The notes under the pieces: generated by a model | Told to the model about the DNA's origin: nothing | Databases searched by the model: none | The model's input: the letters and a program-made list of their open reading frames with translations, nothing else | Shown: positions 8,214 through 16,954 of the stretch, piece after piece | Layout of the letters: every line of letters starts with the position of its first letter | Numbering within the stretch: the stretch's first letter is position 1 | Assembly: GCA_964645005.1 (NCBI GenBank) | Contig: CAZXYS010000018.1 | Coordinates: forward strand, 15,602-79,601 | Source: CAZXYS01 sp964645005 | Lineage (GTDB): Bacteria > Bacteroidota > Ignavibacteria > Kapaibacteriales > UBA2268 | Length of the DNA: 64,000 nt | Reading direction: 5' to 3' | Program-made: the position numbers and the translations under genes

Positions 8214-10130
8214 ATGAAGAAAATTTTAATTTATATGTTAGTCATTTTACCGGCGGTGTATTTTGCCGGGTGCTACTATAATCCTACACGTCCGAAGCAG
8301 ATTGAATGCCCAGAGCCAGAGCAGGACTGCTTCCCGGAGGTATGGAACGGTCTGGCTTTTGATACAACAAAGGAAGGGAACCAGGTAACCGGTTATTACT
8401 ATAAAATTGAAACAGTCAAGCAGATAAATTCGCCGGATGATGAGTGGAGCTTTTCTTTTCTTGACAACAGAGTGGCTGCCCTGACTTATACTGATAAACA
8501 CAAACAGAATATGATGCTGTCGCGAATGGTCGAGCCCAATCGATTCATGATGGAATCGGGAATGTATATTCCTAAGGACGGGCATGTTGGTAATTTGAGT
8601 ACAAGCGGTGATTTTGCGGTTTTTGCGTCGAATGCGACGGAAGAGATAGATATTAATACCGCTACGGAAGAGGAGATCGAGGAATATTATCAGAATAAAG
8701 CCGATCGGGAATCTGATGAAGAAATAATGTATAAGCTGCCTTATTATGAGATCATGGGGAATGTGGATATTTACCGCGCGAAGATAAAAGGCAATGAATT
8801 GACGGATATCGAATCGATGGGCAGGGCTATCAATTATGATCTCTATACATGGGAGTCCCAGCCGGCGCTGACGCCGGACGGAAATGTGGTGTTCTATTCT
8901 TCCGACAGACCGGGCGGCTGCGGCGGAACGGATATCTGGTACACGATCAAGCAGCGGGACGGCTCGTGGAGCAAACCCATCAATGCGGGCGATGCGATAA
9001 ATACTAACTGCGATGAATTGACGCCGTTCGTGACTAAGGACGGCGGTCAGCTTTTGTATTCCTCTGCCGGCGGTGCTGTTGTTGGCGGATATGACCTCTT
9101 CGAAGCGCAAATTGCAGATAAATTCTACAGAGATACACAGAGCGGGGATACCAATAAATTGAAGGGGAATACTTATTTTACGGAAGTCGAGAACATGCGC
9201 GCGCCAATGAACACCGAACATGACGAGATATACCCGTCGAGTCCGGGCGATCCTGATTCGATCTTATATTACAGTTCGAATCAGAATGCCGAGGAGACGA
9301 GTATTGTCTTGAGGAAGGGCGGTTTCGACATGTTTGTGCGGCATAAAATTACAATGGCATATCTTGCTGAAGAGAAGCGCAGGGAAGATGGCGAAGTCGA
9401 AACGGAACTCGAAGCTGAGCCGGATCTGGAGCAGGAACTTGAAATGCCGGACACTGAAAAATTGCCTGTTTTTGACGTAACAGGTAAGGTATATAATGAA
9501 TTTACGCAGGAGCCGGTGAATAATGCGGATATTAAGGTTAGGGAAATTCCCGGCAGACAGATTGTGGACAGTACGAAAACCAATGAGGAAGGCGAGTATA
9601 AGATTCAATTGGATAAGGATAAGGAATTTGAGATAACCGCTCAAGCGAAGGATCTGTTCTTTGATTCTTTCAAGATAAGGGTAGATGAAGAAGATACTAC
9701 CAAAACGGTGCAGAAGGATTTCTATCTGCCGATGAAATTTGAGCTTAGAGTGAATTTCCCGCTGGATAATCACACTGATCCTTATAAATATGTGCTCGAC
9801 AGCAACGGCGTCGAAACTAACAGAACCTGGCAGCGGGAACTGGATCTGCTTGCAGAGAATATATTGATTTCTCGGGATAGGATTGAAAAGATAATACTGG
9901 TCGGGCACACTGACTATCTGGCGAGTGTTTCCTATAATCAGACTCTCGGCATGAATCGAGTTAAGTTTGTAATAAAAGAGCTAATTAAGCGGGGTGTGCC
10001 GGAAGATCTGCTCGAGGGCAGGTCGGCTGGCGAAGAAGAGCCTCTGGCAAGACGCCCCGGCGAGAATGAAAAAATGTACCGAAAGCGTCTGCGTCGTGTG
10101 ACTTTGGAGAAAGTACTAGAGACAGAATAG
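8214..10130 (+). CDS. OmpA-family lipoprotein with PD40 repeats and a CarboxypepD-like domain
   Basis: The 638-residue product has a lipoprotein signal ending VYFAGC (Cys20). Two PD40/TolB-like blades are clear at about residues 220-300 (ALTPDGNVVFYSSDRPGG and TPFVTKDGGQLLYSSAGG). A carboxypeptidase-regulatory-like beta sandwich follows at about 420-510 (VTGKVYNEFTQEPVNNADIK). The last 120 residues are an OmpA C-terminal peptidoglycan-binding domain with VGHTDYLASVSYNQTLGMNR and a terminal RKRLRRV strand. This architecture is common in Bacteroidota, where it ties the outer membrane to peptidoglycan and includes PorE, part of the T9SS. Whether this copy belongs to the T9SS is unproven. It precedes a penicillin-binding protein gene by 63 bases, which fits an envelope role. 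Confidence 0.88.
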   Translation: MKKILIYMLVILPAVYFAGCYYNPTRPKQIECPEPEQDCFPEVWNGLAFDTTKEGNQVTGYYYKIETVKQINSPDDEWSFSFLDNRVAALTYTDKHKQNMMLSRMVEPNRFMMESGMYIPKDGHVGNLSTSGDFAVFASNATEEIDINTATEEEIEEYYQNKADRESDEEIMYKLPYYEIMGNVDIYRAKIKGNELTDIESMGRAINYDLYTWESQPALTPDGNVVFYSSDRPGGCGGTDIWYTIKQRDGSWSKPINAGDAINTNCDELTPFVTKDGGQLLYSSAGGAVVGGYDLFEAQIADKFYRDTQSGDTNKLKGNTYFTEVENMRAPMNTEHDEIYPSSPGDPDSILYYSSNQNAEETSIVLRKGGFDMFVRHKITMAYLAEEKRREDGEVETELEAEPDLEQELEMPDTEKLPVFDVTGKVYNEFTQEPVNNADIKVREIPGRQIVDSTKTNEEGEYKIQLDKDKEFEITAQAKDLFFDSFKIRVDEEDTTKTVQKDFYLPMKFELRVNFPLDNHTDPYKYVLDSNGVETNRTWQRELDLLAENILISRDRIEKIILVGHTDYLASVSYNQTLGMNRVKFVIKELIKRGVPEDLLEGRSAGEEEPLARRPGENEKMYRKRLRRVTLEKVLETE

Positions 10131-10193
10131 CTGTTTTGATTGCAGATGCTTGACTTTTTTAAGTGACTTGTATAAACTTATTTTTTTAGGATA

Positions 10194-12422
10194 ATGACAC
10201 CTTTGAGATTTTTAATAATATTGACGGCAATTTTCCTGCTTGGATGCGGGATTATCGCAATATATTTGAACGGCGTGGTGTCTTCCGGGATGCCGTCGCT
10301 GGAGCAGCTTGAGAATCCGAGACAGGATCAGGCAACACAGGTTTTCAGCAGTAATGATAAACTGCTGGATCATTTTTATAAGCAACGCAGAGTAAAACTC
10401 GAACTCGAAGAGATACCGGAAGATTTCATAAACGGATTGATAGCCGTCGAAGACCGCCAGTTCTATAACCATTGGGGTATACATCTGAAGAGAATGTTTG
10501 CCGCAATGGTGAAAAATCTTATGGCTATGGGGATTGTCGAGGGAGGTTCGACTATCACGATGCAGCTTGCCCGCAATCAATGGCTTAATCAGAGAACTAC
10601 TATCAAGCGGAAAATCCGCGAGATGTTCCTCGCAGTCGAGATAGAAAAAGCCTATTCCAAGGGCGAAATACTTGAGCTATATACTAACCAGGTGGCATTC
10701 GGTCGCGGCGCTTACGGCTTGCAGACTGCCGCAAGGACTTATTTTGACAAAGATGTCGATGAATTGAAAATTGAAGAGACAGCATTCCTCGTCGGCATTC
10801 TCAAAACACCGGAAAAATATAACGGCAGAGATATGGACGTCGCTGTCAGACGCAGGAACCTCGTGCTAAGATTGATGCATCAGCAGGGCTTTATTACAAA
10901 TAGTCAATATATAAAAGCAAAGAAAAAGCCTATTAAACTTAGAGAAGGAACTTTCGAAACCACGAGGATGTCCGTAGCGCCTCATTATGTAGAGATGATA
11001 AGGCAGAAGTTCAGAAGGGATAATTCGGTTATAGATAAAAAATATGATCTTTATCGCGACGGATTGATAATTCATACAACATTGAACACAAAAGTCCAAA
11101 AATATGCGGAACAGGCTCTCGAAGAGCATCTCGTAGAATTTCAGAAACTATTCGACAGAAACTGGAATTGGCGCTGGCATCAAAAGCTGCTGGACACTTT
11201 ACTAAGAGAAGCTATCAAAAAGCGCCCTGATTATAAATCCGCCGTACCAAATGAAAAGAAAGCCATGATAAATCGGCTGATGCGTGACGAGCAGTTTGTC
11301 GATTCCATGAAAAATGAATTTACTACGATACAGACCGGGCTGGTGGTTATCGAGCCGAAGACAGGCGCTATCCTTGCGATGGTGGGCGCTTCGCCGAAAT
11401 ATATGCGGGATCATCCCAATTCGCAATATTCTCTCAATCATGCCACACAAATCCGCCGGCAGCCCGGCTCAGCATTCAAACCGCTGGTATATTCCCTCTG
11501 CCTTGAAGCCGGTCTTACGCCGGACAGCTTAGTCGAATCCGGTCATTATACCTACGAACTTATAACCGGCGATAAGTGGACGCCCGGCGGTACACATGAT
11601 TCCGCCGGAACCAAAGTAACGCTGCAGGAAGGTCTGAGGCGCTCTATCAACTCAGTAGCGGCGCGGCTGGTGACGCAGGTGATTAATCCGCGTGCGGTTG
11701 TGTCGCTTGCGAGAAGGATGGGTATAGATTCACCGCTGCATTCTGTTCCGGCGATAGCGCTTGGCGGCGGCGGCGAGGTCAAACCGATAGAACTCGTATC
11801 CGCCTATGGCACTTTCGCTTATAAGGGGTATCACGTCGAACCTTACTACATCAAAAAAATTGAAGACCGCTTCGGCAATGTCCTCTACGAGAAAAAGTCT
11901 GCAACACGCATTAGAGACGCCATGGAGAAGCAAACAGCAATAACAATGACGCGTATGATGCAGCAGGTTATTCAGGGCGGAACTGCTTGGCGTATAAAGA
12001 AATACTTTGACAAGACGGAATGCGCGGGCAAAACCGGCACCACTAACGGAAATACCGATGCCTGGTTCGTGGGATATACGCCGGAGTTGGTCGCGGGGCT
12101 CTGGGTAGGCTTTGACGATCAGAGAATAAGTTTCGGCAATTACGGACAGGGCGGTCAGGCGGCAGCGCCGGTCTGGGGTCGTCTCATGAATAAGATATAT
12201 TCCGATAAGTCATTGCCATTTAAACAGAAGAAGTTCAACTTCAATACGATTGATTCCACGAGTGTGAAAAATATGCGCAAGCAAATGGATGATTATACAC
12301 GCGAATTGATGGAAGAGCATAATATGGTAGAAGACGATGAGCAGAATAAAAAGAAAAATCAATTTCCTGAACTGCCAAAAAGAGAGCAGGAAGAGAGCGA
12401 AAATATCAACCAGGAGCAGTAA
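10194..12422 (+). CDS. Class A penicillin-binding protein (PBP1A-type)
   Basis: The 742-residue bifunctional murein synthase has one N-terminal membrane anchor. The glycosyltransferase 51 domain shows EDRQFYNHWGIHLKR (catalytic Glu86), GGSTITMQLARNQWL, and the RKIREMFLAVEIE and QVAFGRGAYGLQTAA blocks. The transpeptidase domain has all three motifs: SAFK with Ser426, SIN in LRRSINSVAARL, and KTGTTNGNTDAWFVGY with Lys613. It polymerises lipid II and cross-links peptides on the periplasmic face of the inner membrane. The C-terminus is a charged tail rich in Glu and Lys. The stop codon overlaps the next start by one base (TAATG), so translational coupling with the FAH-family gene is likely. Confidence 0.95.
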   Translation: MTPLRFLIILTAIFLLGCGIIAIYLNGVVSSGMPSLEQLENPRQDQATQVFSSNDKLLDHFYKQRRVKLELEEIPEDFINGLIAVEDRQFYNHWGIHLKRMFAAMVKNLMAMGIVEGGSTITMQLARNQWLNQRTTIKRKIREMFLAVEIEKAYSKGEILELYTNQVAFGRGAYGLQTAARTYFDKDVDELKIEETAFLVGILKTPEKYNGRDMDVAVRRRNLVLRLMHQQGFITNSQYIKAKKKPIKLREGTFETTRMSVAPHYVEMIRQKFRRDNSVIDKKYDLYRDGLIIHTTLNTKVQKYAEQALEEHLVEFQKLFDRNWNWRWHQKLLDTLLREAIKKRPDYKSAVPNEKKAMINRLMRDEQFVDSMKNEFTTIQTGLVVIEPKTGAILAMVGASPKYMRDHPNSQYSLNHATQIRRQPGSAFKPLVYSLCLEAGLTPDSLVESGHYTYELITGDKWTPGGTHDSAGTKVTLQEGLRRSINSVAARLVTQVINPRAVVSLARRMGIDSPLHSVPAIALGGGGEVKPIELVSAYGTFAYKGYHVEPYYIKKIEDRFGNVLYEKKSATRIRDAMEKQTAITMTRMMQQVIQGGTAWRIKKYFDKTECAGKTGTTNGNTDAWFVGYTPELVAGLWVGFDDQRISFGNYGQGGQAAAPVWGRLMNKIYSDKSLPFKQKKFNFNTIDSTSVKNMRKQMDDYTRELMEEHNMVEDDEQNKKKNQFPELPKREQEESENINQEQ

Positions 12423-13084
12423 TGGCGCGACGAGATTATAATTTTACGGACGGCAGAGAGCTTACGATTGGGACTATGTTTTGCATTGGCAGGAATTATT
12501 CCGCTCATGCAAAAGAGATGGGCGGCGAACCGGCAACGGATCCGGTAGTTTTCCTCAAGCCGCCGCAGGCTTACCTGCCGGACGGCAGTTCTTTGAAATT
12601 GCCTGATTTTTCGGAAAATGTCCATCATGAGCTCGAGCTGGTGGTGGTTATTGGCAGAGATTGTTCCAACATTGGAAGAGAGGAAGCTGCTTCATACATA
12701 GCCGGTTTCGGTGTTGGAATCGACTTCACTCTCCGCGATATTCAGGCGAAAGCTAAGGAGAAAGGGCATCCATGGGCAGTGGCAAAGGGTTTTACGGGAG
12801 CGGCGCCGATTTCGAAGATAGTTCCTTTTGAGGAAATTGGCAGCGCCGATCATGAATTCGAACTTGAACTCAAAATTAACGGAGAGCCCGGACAACGCGG
12901 CAATACAAGAGATATGGAGCGCCAGGTCAGCGTGTTAATTGAATATCTCTCGATTGTGTTCACTCTGAGAGCAGGCGATTGTATTTTCACAGGGACGCCG
13001 GAAGGTGTCGGGCAGGTCAGATCGGGCGATCACCTGGCTGCGGAACTGAAGGGTTATACTGAATTGAAAATTGATATTGATTAA
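12422..13084 (+). CDS. Fumarylacetoacetate hydrolase (FAH) family protein
   Basis: The 220-residue protein is the length of short bacterial FAH proteins such as YcgM. It has the N-terminal RNYSAHAKEM motif, metal-site carboxylates in HHELELVVVIG and GFGVGIDFTLRDIQ, then AKGFTGAAPIS, and the signature FTGTPEGVGQVRSGD. The family hydrolyses or decarboxylates beta-diketo acids such as acylpyruvates and oxaloacetate with Mg2+. The substrate cannot be told from sequence. Its start overlaps the PBP stop by one base. The association with a cell-wall gene is probably operonic convenience rather than shared function. A family D palindrome follows the stop. Confidence 0.92.
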   Translation: MARRDYNFTDGRELTIGTMFCIGRNYSAHAKEMGGEPATDPVVFLKPPQAYLPDGSSLKLPDFSENVHHELELVVVIGRDCSNIGREEAASYIAGFGVGIDFTLRDIQAKAKEKGHPWAVAKGFTGAAPISKIVPFEEIGSADHEFELELKINGEPGQRGNTRDMERQVSVLIEYLSIVFTLRAGDCIFTGTPEGVGQVRSGDHLAAELKGYTELKIDID

Positions 13085-13135
13085 CCACCCCTTTTATTCC
13101 CCTCCTTACAAAGAAGGGGATTAAGGGGGGGGGTA
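13085..13135. repeat. Family D pyrimidine/purine palindrome, copy 1
   Basis: CCACCCCTTTTATTCCCCTC pairs imperfectly with a purine-rich second half that ends in a run of nine G at 13125-13133. The core CCCCTCCTTAC...GAAGGGG is shared with copies at 19826, 24914, 42018 and 48933. It lies just after the FAH gene stop. Confidence 0.65.
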
Positions 13136-13178
13136 GAAAAACTCGAACGAAATTTTGTAATATAAATAATAGTCAAAA

Positions 13179-14570
13179 ATGAAAAAACTGATATTACTGA
13201 CTTTAGCGGCGGCAATACTGTTATCTCTCTGGGGATGTGGCAGTTATACACGGATTGAAGAGGATACATATACCATTTCCCACAGAGATTCCACGGATAA
13301 ATTCTTCGTGAAAAATGCGCCGGGAAACCGCGATAACGGAGTGATCTATCCATCCTCGCGGGAGTTCAAATCAGAGAGATACCTGCTGCAGGAAGACAGC
13401 GTGGTCATCAGGAAATATCCCGATTTCATCAGGCTTGGCGTTTTCGAGAGTGTCGGAACTTTCGGAACCGGCGGAGATAATGCGCTGGGATCAGGTATGT
13501 TTGGTATTTTCCATGATTGGGATAAGGACTGGCGGAATTTTCGGGGCAATTCGGATTATTTCTTCAGCGGCGGGATATACAGATTAGGTATAGGCGAATG
13601 GCGGCTGCGCTGGTTCCGTGATGCGCCTAATTGGACTTATGGTATACACCTGTACGAGACAATAATGCCCGATGCCAGAGTAGAGAAATGGCTGGTCAGC
13701 CCTTCATTTTACGTGAGAAAAAGATTTTTTCTCAAGGAAACTATTCCGTATCTGACTGTTACGCCTGCATTTGGGATAGGTTTCTGGCCCTCGCAGTATT
13801 TCAATGTATCCGCATCACTTGATCTGGGCTCGCTTTCCGGGTTGAATTTCAGGGCTTACGCAGGATTTGCCGCGGGCAGGAATCCCAGCAATTCGCCGCA
13901 GGTGGAACAGAGCCGCTTCACTGATGAAGCGCAGGATATTACATATCCATACGCGGGACTGGGCATCTCTTTCCTTGATTTTCTCAATCGCGTTGAAGAG
14001 ACAAAGATAGAATGGAAAAACCATCCCCATTCCGGCTGGAATATTGGAGTGCTTCAGTGGGGATTTCTCGGAAGTTTAACCGGAGGATCTGACGATACGG
14101 ATGAAGAGGATGAAGAAGCTCTTATCAATGGAATGCTTATCAGATTGCTTAATGCATCAACGGCTATCCCTGTGCTGAACAATAAGTTTTATGCAGGCAC
14201 TTCGCTTGTGAATTTTGTCGGGCTTAATGAAGGCGAATGGGGTGCAGGCGTTCTGCCTATTCGTGTGGGATATTTTCAGACGGTGATCCCCGACGAGCTT
14301 ATAATTGAACCTTTTATCGAATATAATTACTATCCGTCGAATTTCTTCCATACGGGCGGCAGGCTGAATCTCAGGATACATGAGTATTTCAATGTTAGCG
14401 CTGTTCTCGGCTATGCTGCCGGCAGCACTGAAGTAGATATGGGGAACCAAGTGAGGAATACTTTCGGTACGCCGCAGGAATTTTCCGGGGCATATTTCGG
14501 GGTGATGCTTAATGTTCCCGATAACATCTTTTATCCTCAACATTTACGATATAATAAAAAGGATAAATAA
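13179..14570 (+). CDS. Lipoprotein, possible outer-membrane beta-structure, unknown function
   Basis: The 463-residue product has a lipoprotein signal ending LWGC (Cys20). The mature sequence alternates hydrophobic and polar residues with many Tyr, Phe and Trp at strand ends (for example LNFRAYAGFAAGRNPSN and NLRIHEYFNVSAVLGYAAG). This suggests a beta-barrel or large beta-sheet protein. It does not end in the aromatic residue expected of a BAM substrate. I do not recognise a family. It sits two bases upstream of a second lipoprotein gene, so the two are very likely co-transcribed and may act together at the outer membrane. Function is unknown. Confidence 0.75.
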   Translation: MKKLILLTLAAAILLSLWGCGSYTRIEEDTYTISHRDSTDKFFVKNAPGNRDNGVIYPSSREFKSERYLLQEDSVVIRKYPDFIRLGVFESVGTFGTGGDNALGSGMFGIFHDWDKDWRNFRGNSDYFFSGGIYRLGIGEWRLRWFRDAPNWTYGIHLYETIMPDARVEKWLVSPSFYVRKRFFLKETIPYLTVTPAFGIGFWPSQYFNVSASLDLGSLSGLNFRAYAGFAAGRNPSNSPQVEQSRFTDEAQDITYPYAGLGISFLDFLNRVEETKIEWKNHPHSGWNIGVLQWGFLGSLTGGSDDTDEEDEEALINGMLIRLLNASTAIPVLNNKFYAGTSLVNFVGLNEGEWGAGVLPIRVGYFQTVIPDELIIEPFIEYNYYPSNFFHTGGRLNLRIHEYFNVSAVLGYAAGSTEVDMGNQVRNTFGTPQEFSGAYFGVMLNVPDNIFYPQHLRYNKKDK

Positions 14571-14572
14571 TT

Positions 14573-15157
14573 ATGGCGAAGAAGATGAAAATATTGACCA
14601 TATTTTTAGCTGCACTGGCTATTATTATAACATCCTGCGCGACGGAATATTTCCTGCTGGATGAGCAAATGCCCGAGCGAATAGTAGGATACAAGATGAC
14701 TTCGCTGGACAGCGTAGAAAAGATGAGAACCAATCAGTTCAAGATATACGAAGGCGGAATGTGTTCGCTAAGGAAAATGGAAGTGACACAGCTTCTCGCT
14801 GATTTCACAGTAGAAGTCGATGGCGGCGAGGGCATTCGCTTCGCCTTCAGGACTGTCCGAAATAAGTATGAGCAGCAGCCGAAAATCACTTTCGACTATA
14901 CGCCTAAAGGCTCTGTCTTGAAAGAGAATAATGAAGTCATAGCTGATGTGGATTCGATCAAGCTCGATTATAATGAACCGAAGAGGGTTGTGATAAAAAA
15001 TGACGGCAGGTATTATTACGTGACTGTAGATTGCGACACGGTACACACCGGTTACACACGCATGCCCGCAACCGAATATGTAATTATCGAGACATTGCCT
15101 GGCTCAAATGCAGTTCTATCCGGCATAGATTTTGCGGAAATACTTGAGAAGTTTTAA
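14573..15157 (+). CDS. Lipoprotein of unknown function
   Basis: The 194-residue product has a signal ending IITSC (Cys22). The mature part resembles a jelly-roll or concanavalin-like beta fold (GGEGIRFAFRTVRNKYEQQP, VVIKNDGRYYYVTVDCDTV, ending ETLPGSNAVLSGIDFAEI). This pattern recalls carbohydrate-binding or laminin-G-like folds, but no motif is decisive. The start is two bases after the stop of the preceding lipoprotein gene, which implies one transcript. A family F hairpin at 15200-15232 follows. Confidence 0.75.
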   Translation: MAKKMKILTIFLAALAIIITSCATEYFLLDEQMPERIVGYKMTSLDSVEKMRTNQFKIYEGGMCSLRKMEVTQLLADFTVEVDGGEGIRFAFRTVRNKYEQQPKITFDYTPKGSVLKENNEVIADVDSIKLDYNEPKRVVIKNDGRYYYVTVDCDTVHTGYTRMPATEYVIIETLPGSNAVLSGIDFAEILEKF

Positions 15158-15199
15158 GTTAGCGGTCAGTTGTAACGCCTGACCGGACGGGAAAATTTC

Positions 15200-15232
15200 A
15201 GATGCGCCGCGCCTTGCAGGTGCGGCACATCT
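15200..15232. repeat. Family F hairpin, copy 2
   Basis: AGATGCGCCGC (15200-15210) pairs with GCGGCACATCT (15222-15232) with one mismatch around GCCTTGCAGGT. It is closely similar to the stem at 7999-8029. It lies about 40 bases after the lipoprotein gene and may end that transcript. The rest of the 15158-15518 gap holds the flagellin promoter and otherwise nothing I can name. Confidence 0.55.
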
Positions 15233-15417
15233 ACCAATATTCATACGTTATTTGACAATTGATTAGCTATATTGGCGGATTTCTATGAGGCTTTATACGC
15301 TCTGACAATTAATAATAATTAATGAGAAATTAAGACGAAGCTCATAATTTTGACTTTGATAACATCAGTAATTCTACGCAAATTAAATCAAAATAGAGCG
15401 TAAATGTAAAAAAATTC

Positions 15418-15444
15418 TAAAGTCTTTGAGAAAAGTGTCGAATA
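15418..15444 (+). promoter_or_regulatory. Sigma-28-like promoter upstream of flagellin
   Basis: TAAAGTCT (15418-15425), an 11-base spacer and GTCGAATA (15437-15444) resemble the sigma-28 consensus TAAAGTTT-N11-GCCGATAA, matching 7 of 8 and 5 of 8 positions with the exact spacing. It lies 74 bases before the flagellin ATG. The presence of flgM in the same cluster makes sigma-28 control plausible, but the -10 match is weak. Confidence 0.4.
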
Positions 15445-15518
15445 TTGTAATTAGACAGGATAAAAAAAATAATGTTGGCAGGACGCCCGATTATTAACAA
15501 ACATACACGGAGGTTTTT

Positions 15519-16469
15519 ATGCCAACAGCAATATCAGGTGGGTCGAAGATACGCACCAATATTCCGGCACAGAACGCATATAACTCATTGTTATCTGCCA
15601 ATAATAACATAGCATTGCGACAGTTACGCCTCTCGACGGGTAAAAGGATCAATGCGGCAGCCGATGATGTTGCAGGCTACATTACATCGCGTTCATTGAG
15701 CGCAAGGAATGGCGCTCTGAAAGCAGCGCTGAATGCAACTGGCGAAGCTCTTAATGTAACGTCGATCACTCAGGACGCCCTCGATAATATCAACAATCTG
15801 CTTATCGATATTAAAGATAATGCAGCTACTGCTTCAAACGGCGCTCTGGGAACCGACGAAAAAGCAGCACTGGCAAAAAGTGCGTTCAGACTGTCACAGC
15901 AGGTACAGCTTGTTGTTGATTCGACAGTATTTGGCGGAAGTCAGCTCTTGCAGGGCGCTTACTCAGGTGACTTTACCATAGGTTATCTGGCTAATAATGA
16001 CCTGCTTACTCTTGGTATTGACCTGACGACAAGTAACACCGATTTCAACGTTGAGGGCAATAATTTCAACCTGAACGCTACCGACGAGGCGGAAGCCGGA
16101 AGAACCGGCGACTTTGCAGGCGTAACAGGCTTAGACATGCAAAGCTTGAATGCTGTATCGACATCCGATCTGGGTGTCTTCAGCGAGGCAAATATTGCTA
16201 CTACGCTGGGTAGTCTTGCGGATGCAGTGGATAATGTCAACAAAGTTGCATCTTATGTTGGCGGTATTCAGGTAAGATTGAACTCTCAGGAGGAATTGCT
16301 TAAATCGCAGACAACTAACTATGACGCCGCCATATCGAGGATCGAAGACGCAGATGTTGCAACCGAGCAGCTTGAATTGATCAAGTCTCAGTTCCTGCAA
16401 CAGTCTTCGGTAATTTCGTTAGCGCAGGCTAATCAGAATCCGTCGACCTTCCTACAGCTCTTCAGCTAA
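15519..16469 (+). CDS. fliC: Flagellin
   Basis: The 316-residue protein has the conserved D0/D1 N-terminus (IRTNIPAQNAYNSLLSANNN, then LRLSTGKRINAAADDVAGY) and the matching C-terminal helix (RIEDADVATEQLELIKSQFL, then QANQNPSTFLQLFS). The middle domain is short, so the filament surface should be compact. It is secreted unprocessed through the flagellar type III apparatus and polymerises under the FliD cap. GGAGG lies seven bases before the ATG, a stronger ribosome site than most genes here and consistent with high expression. A sigma-28-like promoter lies upstream and a terminator hairpin directly downstream. Its chaperone FliS and cap FliD follow. Confidence 0.95.
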   Translation: MPTAISGGSKIRTNIPAQNAYNSLLSANNNIALRQLRLSTGKRINAAADDVAGYITSRSLSARNGALKAALNATGEALNVTSITQDALDNINNLLIDIKDNAATASNGALGTDEKAALAKSAFRLSQQVQLVVDSTVFGGSQLLQGAYSGDFTIGYLANNDLLTLGIDLTTSNTDFNVEGNNFNLNATDEAEAGRTGDFAGVTGLDMQSLNAVSTSDLGVFSEANIATTLGSLADAVDNVNKVASYVGGIQVRLNSQEELLKSQTTNYDAAISRIEDADVATEQLELIKSQFLQQSSVISLAQANQNPSTFLQLFS

Positions 16470-16507
16470 TGGTCGGCGATAAATATTGAAAACTGAAATA
16501 ACCGGTG

Positions 16508-16538
16508 CAAAAGGCGGGTTGGAAATCCCCGCCTTTTG
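16508..16538 (+). terminator. Rho-independent-type hairpin after flagellin
   Basis: CAAAAGGCGGG and CCCGCCTTTTG form a perfect 11-bp stem at 16508-16518 and 16528-16538, with the TTTT within the 3' arm. It lies 39 bases after the flagellin stop and probably separates abundant flagellin mRNA from the fliS-fliD genes. Confidence 0.65.
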
Positions 16539-16568
16539 TAGGATTTATAAATAAAATGGTGAATTATA

Positions 16569-16943
16569 ATGGCATCAGCAGCTCAAAAACTCGCAGCAAG
16601 CAAAGCTTACGGGAATAAAGGCGACGGCAAAATGCCCACCTATCTCGAACAGGAAGTTATGTCCTGGAGCAAGGAGAAGATCATCCTGAAAATGTATGAT
16701 CTTTTTATCGTTAGCTGCAAGCGCAAGGATACTCATAAGATGAGCAAAGTGCTAATTGAATTGATGGGCGCTCTGAATTTCGAATATGAAGATACTTCGA
16801 CGCGTTTGTACAGATTGTACGAATATTGTCAGAGATGTGTCTTTCAAAAAAAATATGACGAAGCGCTCGAAATTATAAGAGAGCTTAGAGATACATGGGC
16901 AAAAGCATTCAATCTGGAACAGCAGACGGTGAATAATGAGTAA
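16569..16943 (+). CDS. fliS: Flagellar export chaperone FliS
   Basis: The 124-residue helical protein has the FliS pattern: YLEQEVMSWSKEKIILKMYD near the start, a central RLYRLYEYCQRCVFQKKYDE helix and ALEIIRELRDTWAKAF near the end. FliS binds the C-terminal D0 helix of flagellin in the cytoplasm and prevents early polymerisation. It lies between flagellin and fliD, the usual order, and ends 11 bases before fliD. Assignment rests on pattern and context and is good. Confidence 0.88.
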   Translation: MASAAQKLAASKAYGNKGDGKMPTYLEQEVMSWSKEKIILKMYDLFIVSCKRKDTHKMSKVLIELMGALNFEYEDTSTRLYRLYEYCQRCVFQKKYDEALEIIRELRDTWAKAFNLEQQTVNNE

Positions 16944-16954
16944 AAGGTGCAAAT

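Noticed and set aside
8247..9221. Long 324-codon frame on the minus strand
   Set aside because: It lies entirely inside the OmpA/PD40 lipoprotein gene, has no ribosome site, and its translation is low in recognisable motifs and rich in Ile, Arg and His, as expected from an antisense shadow.
15465..15500. Second sigma-28-like site (CCCGATTA before flagellin)
   Set aside because: The -10-like part is reasonable, but no TAAA-type -35 lies at the right distance, so the site at 15418-15444 is preferred.
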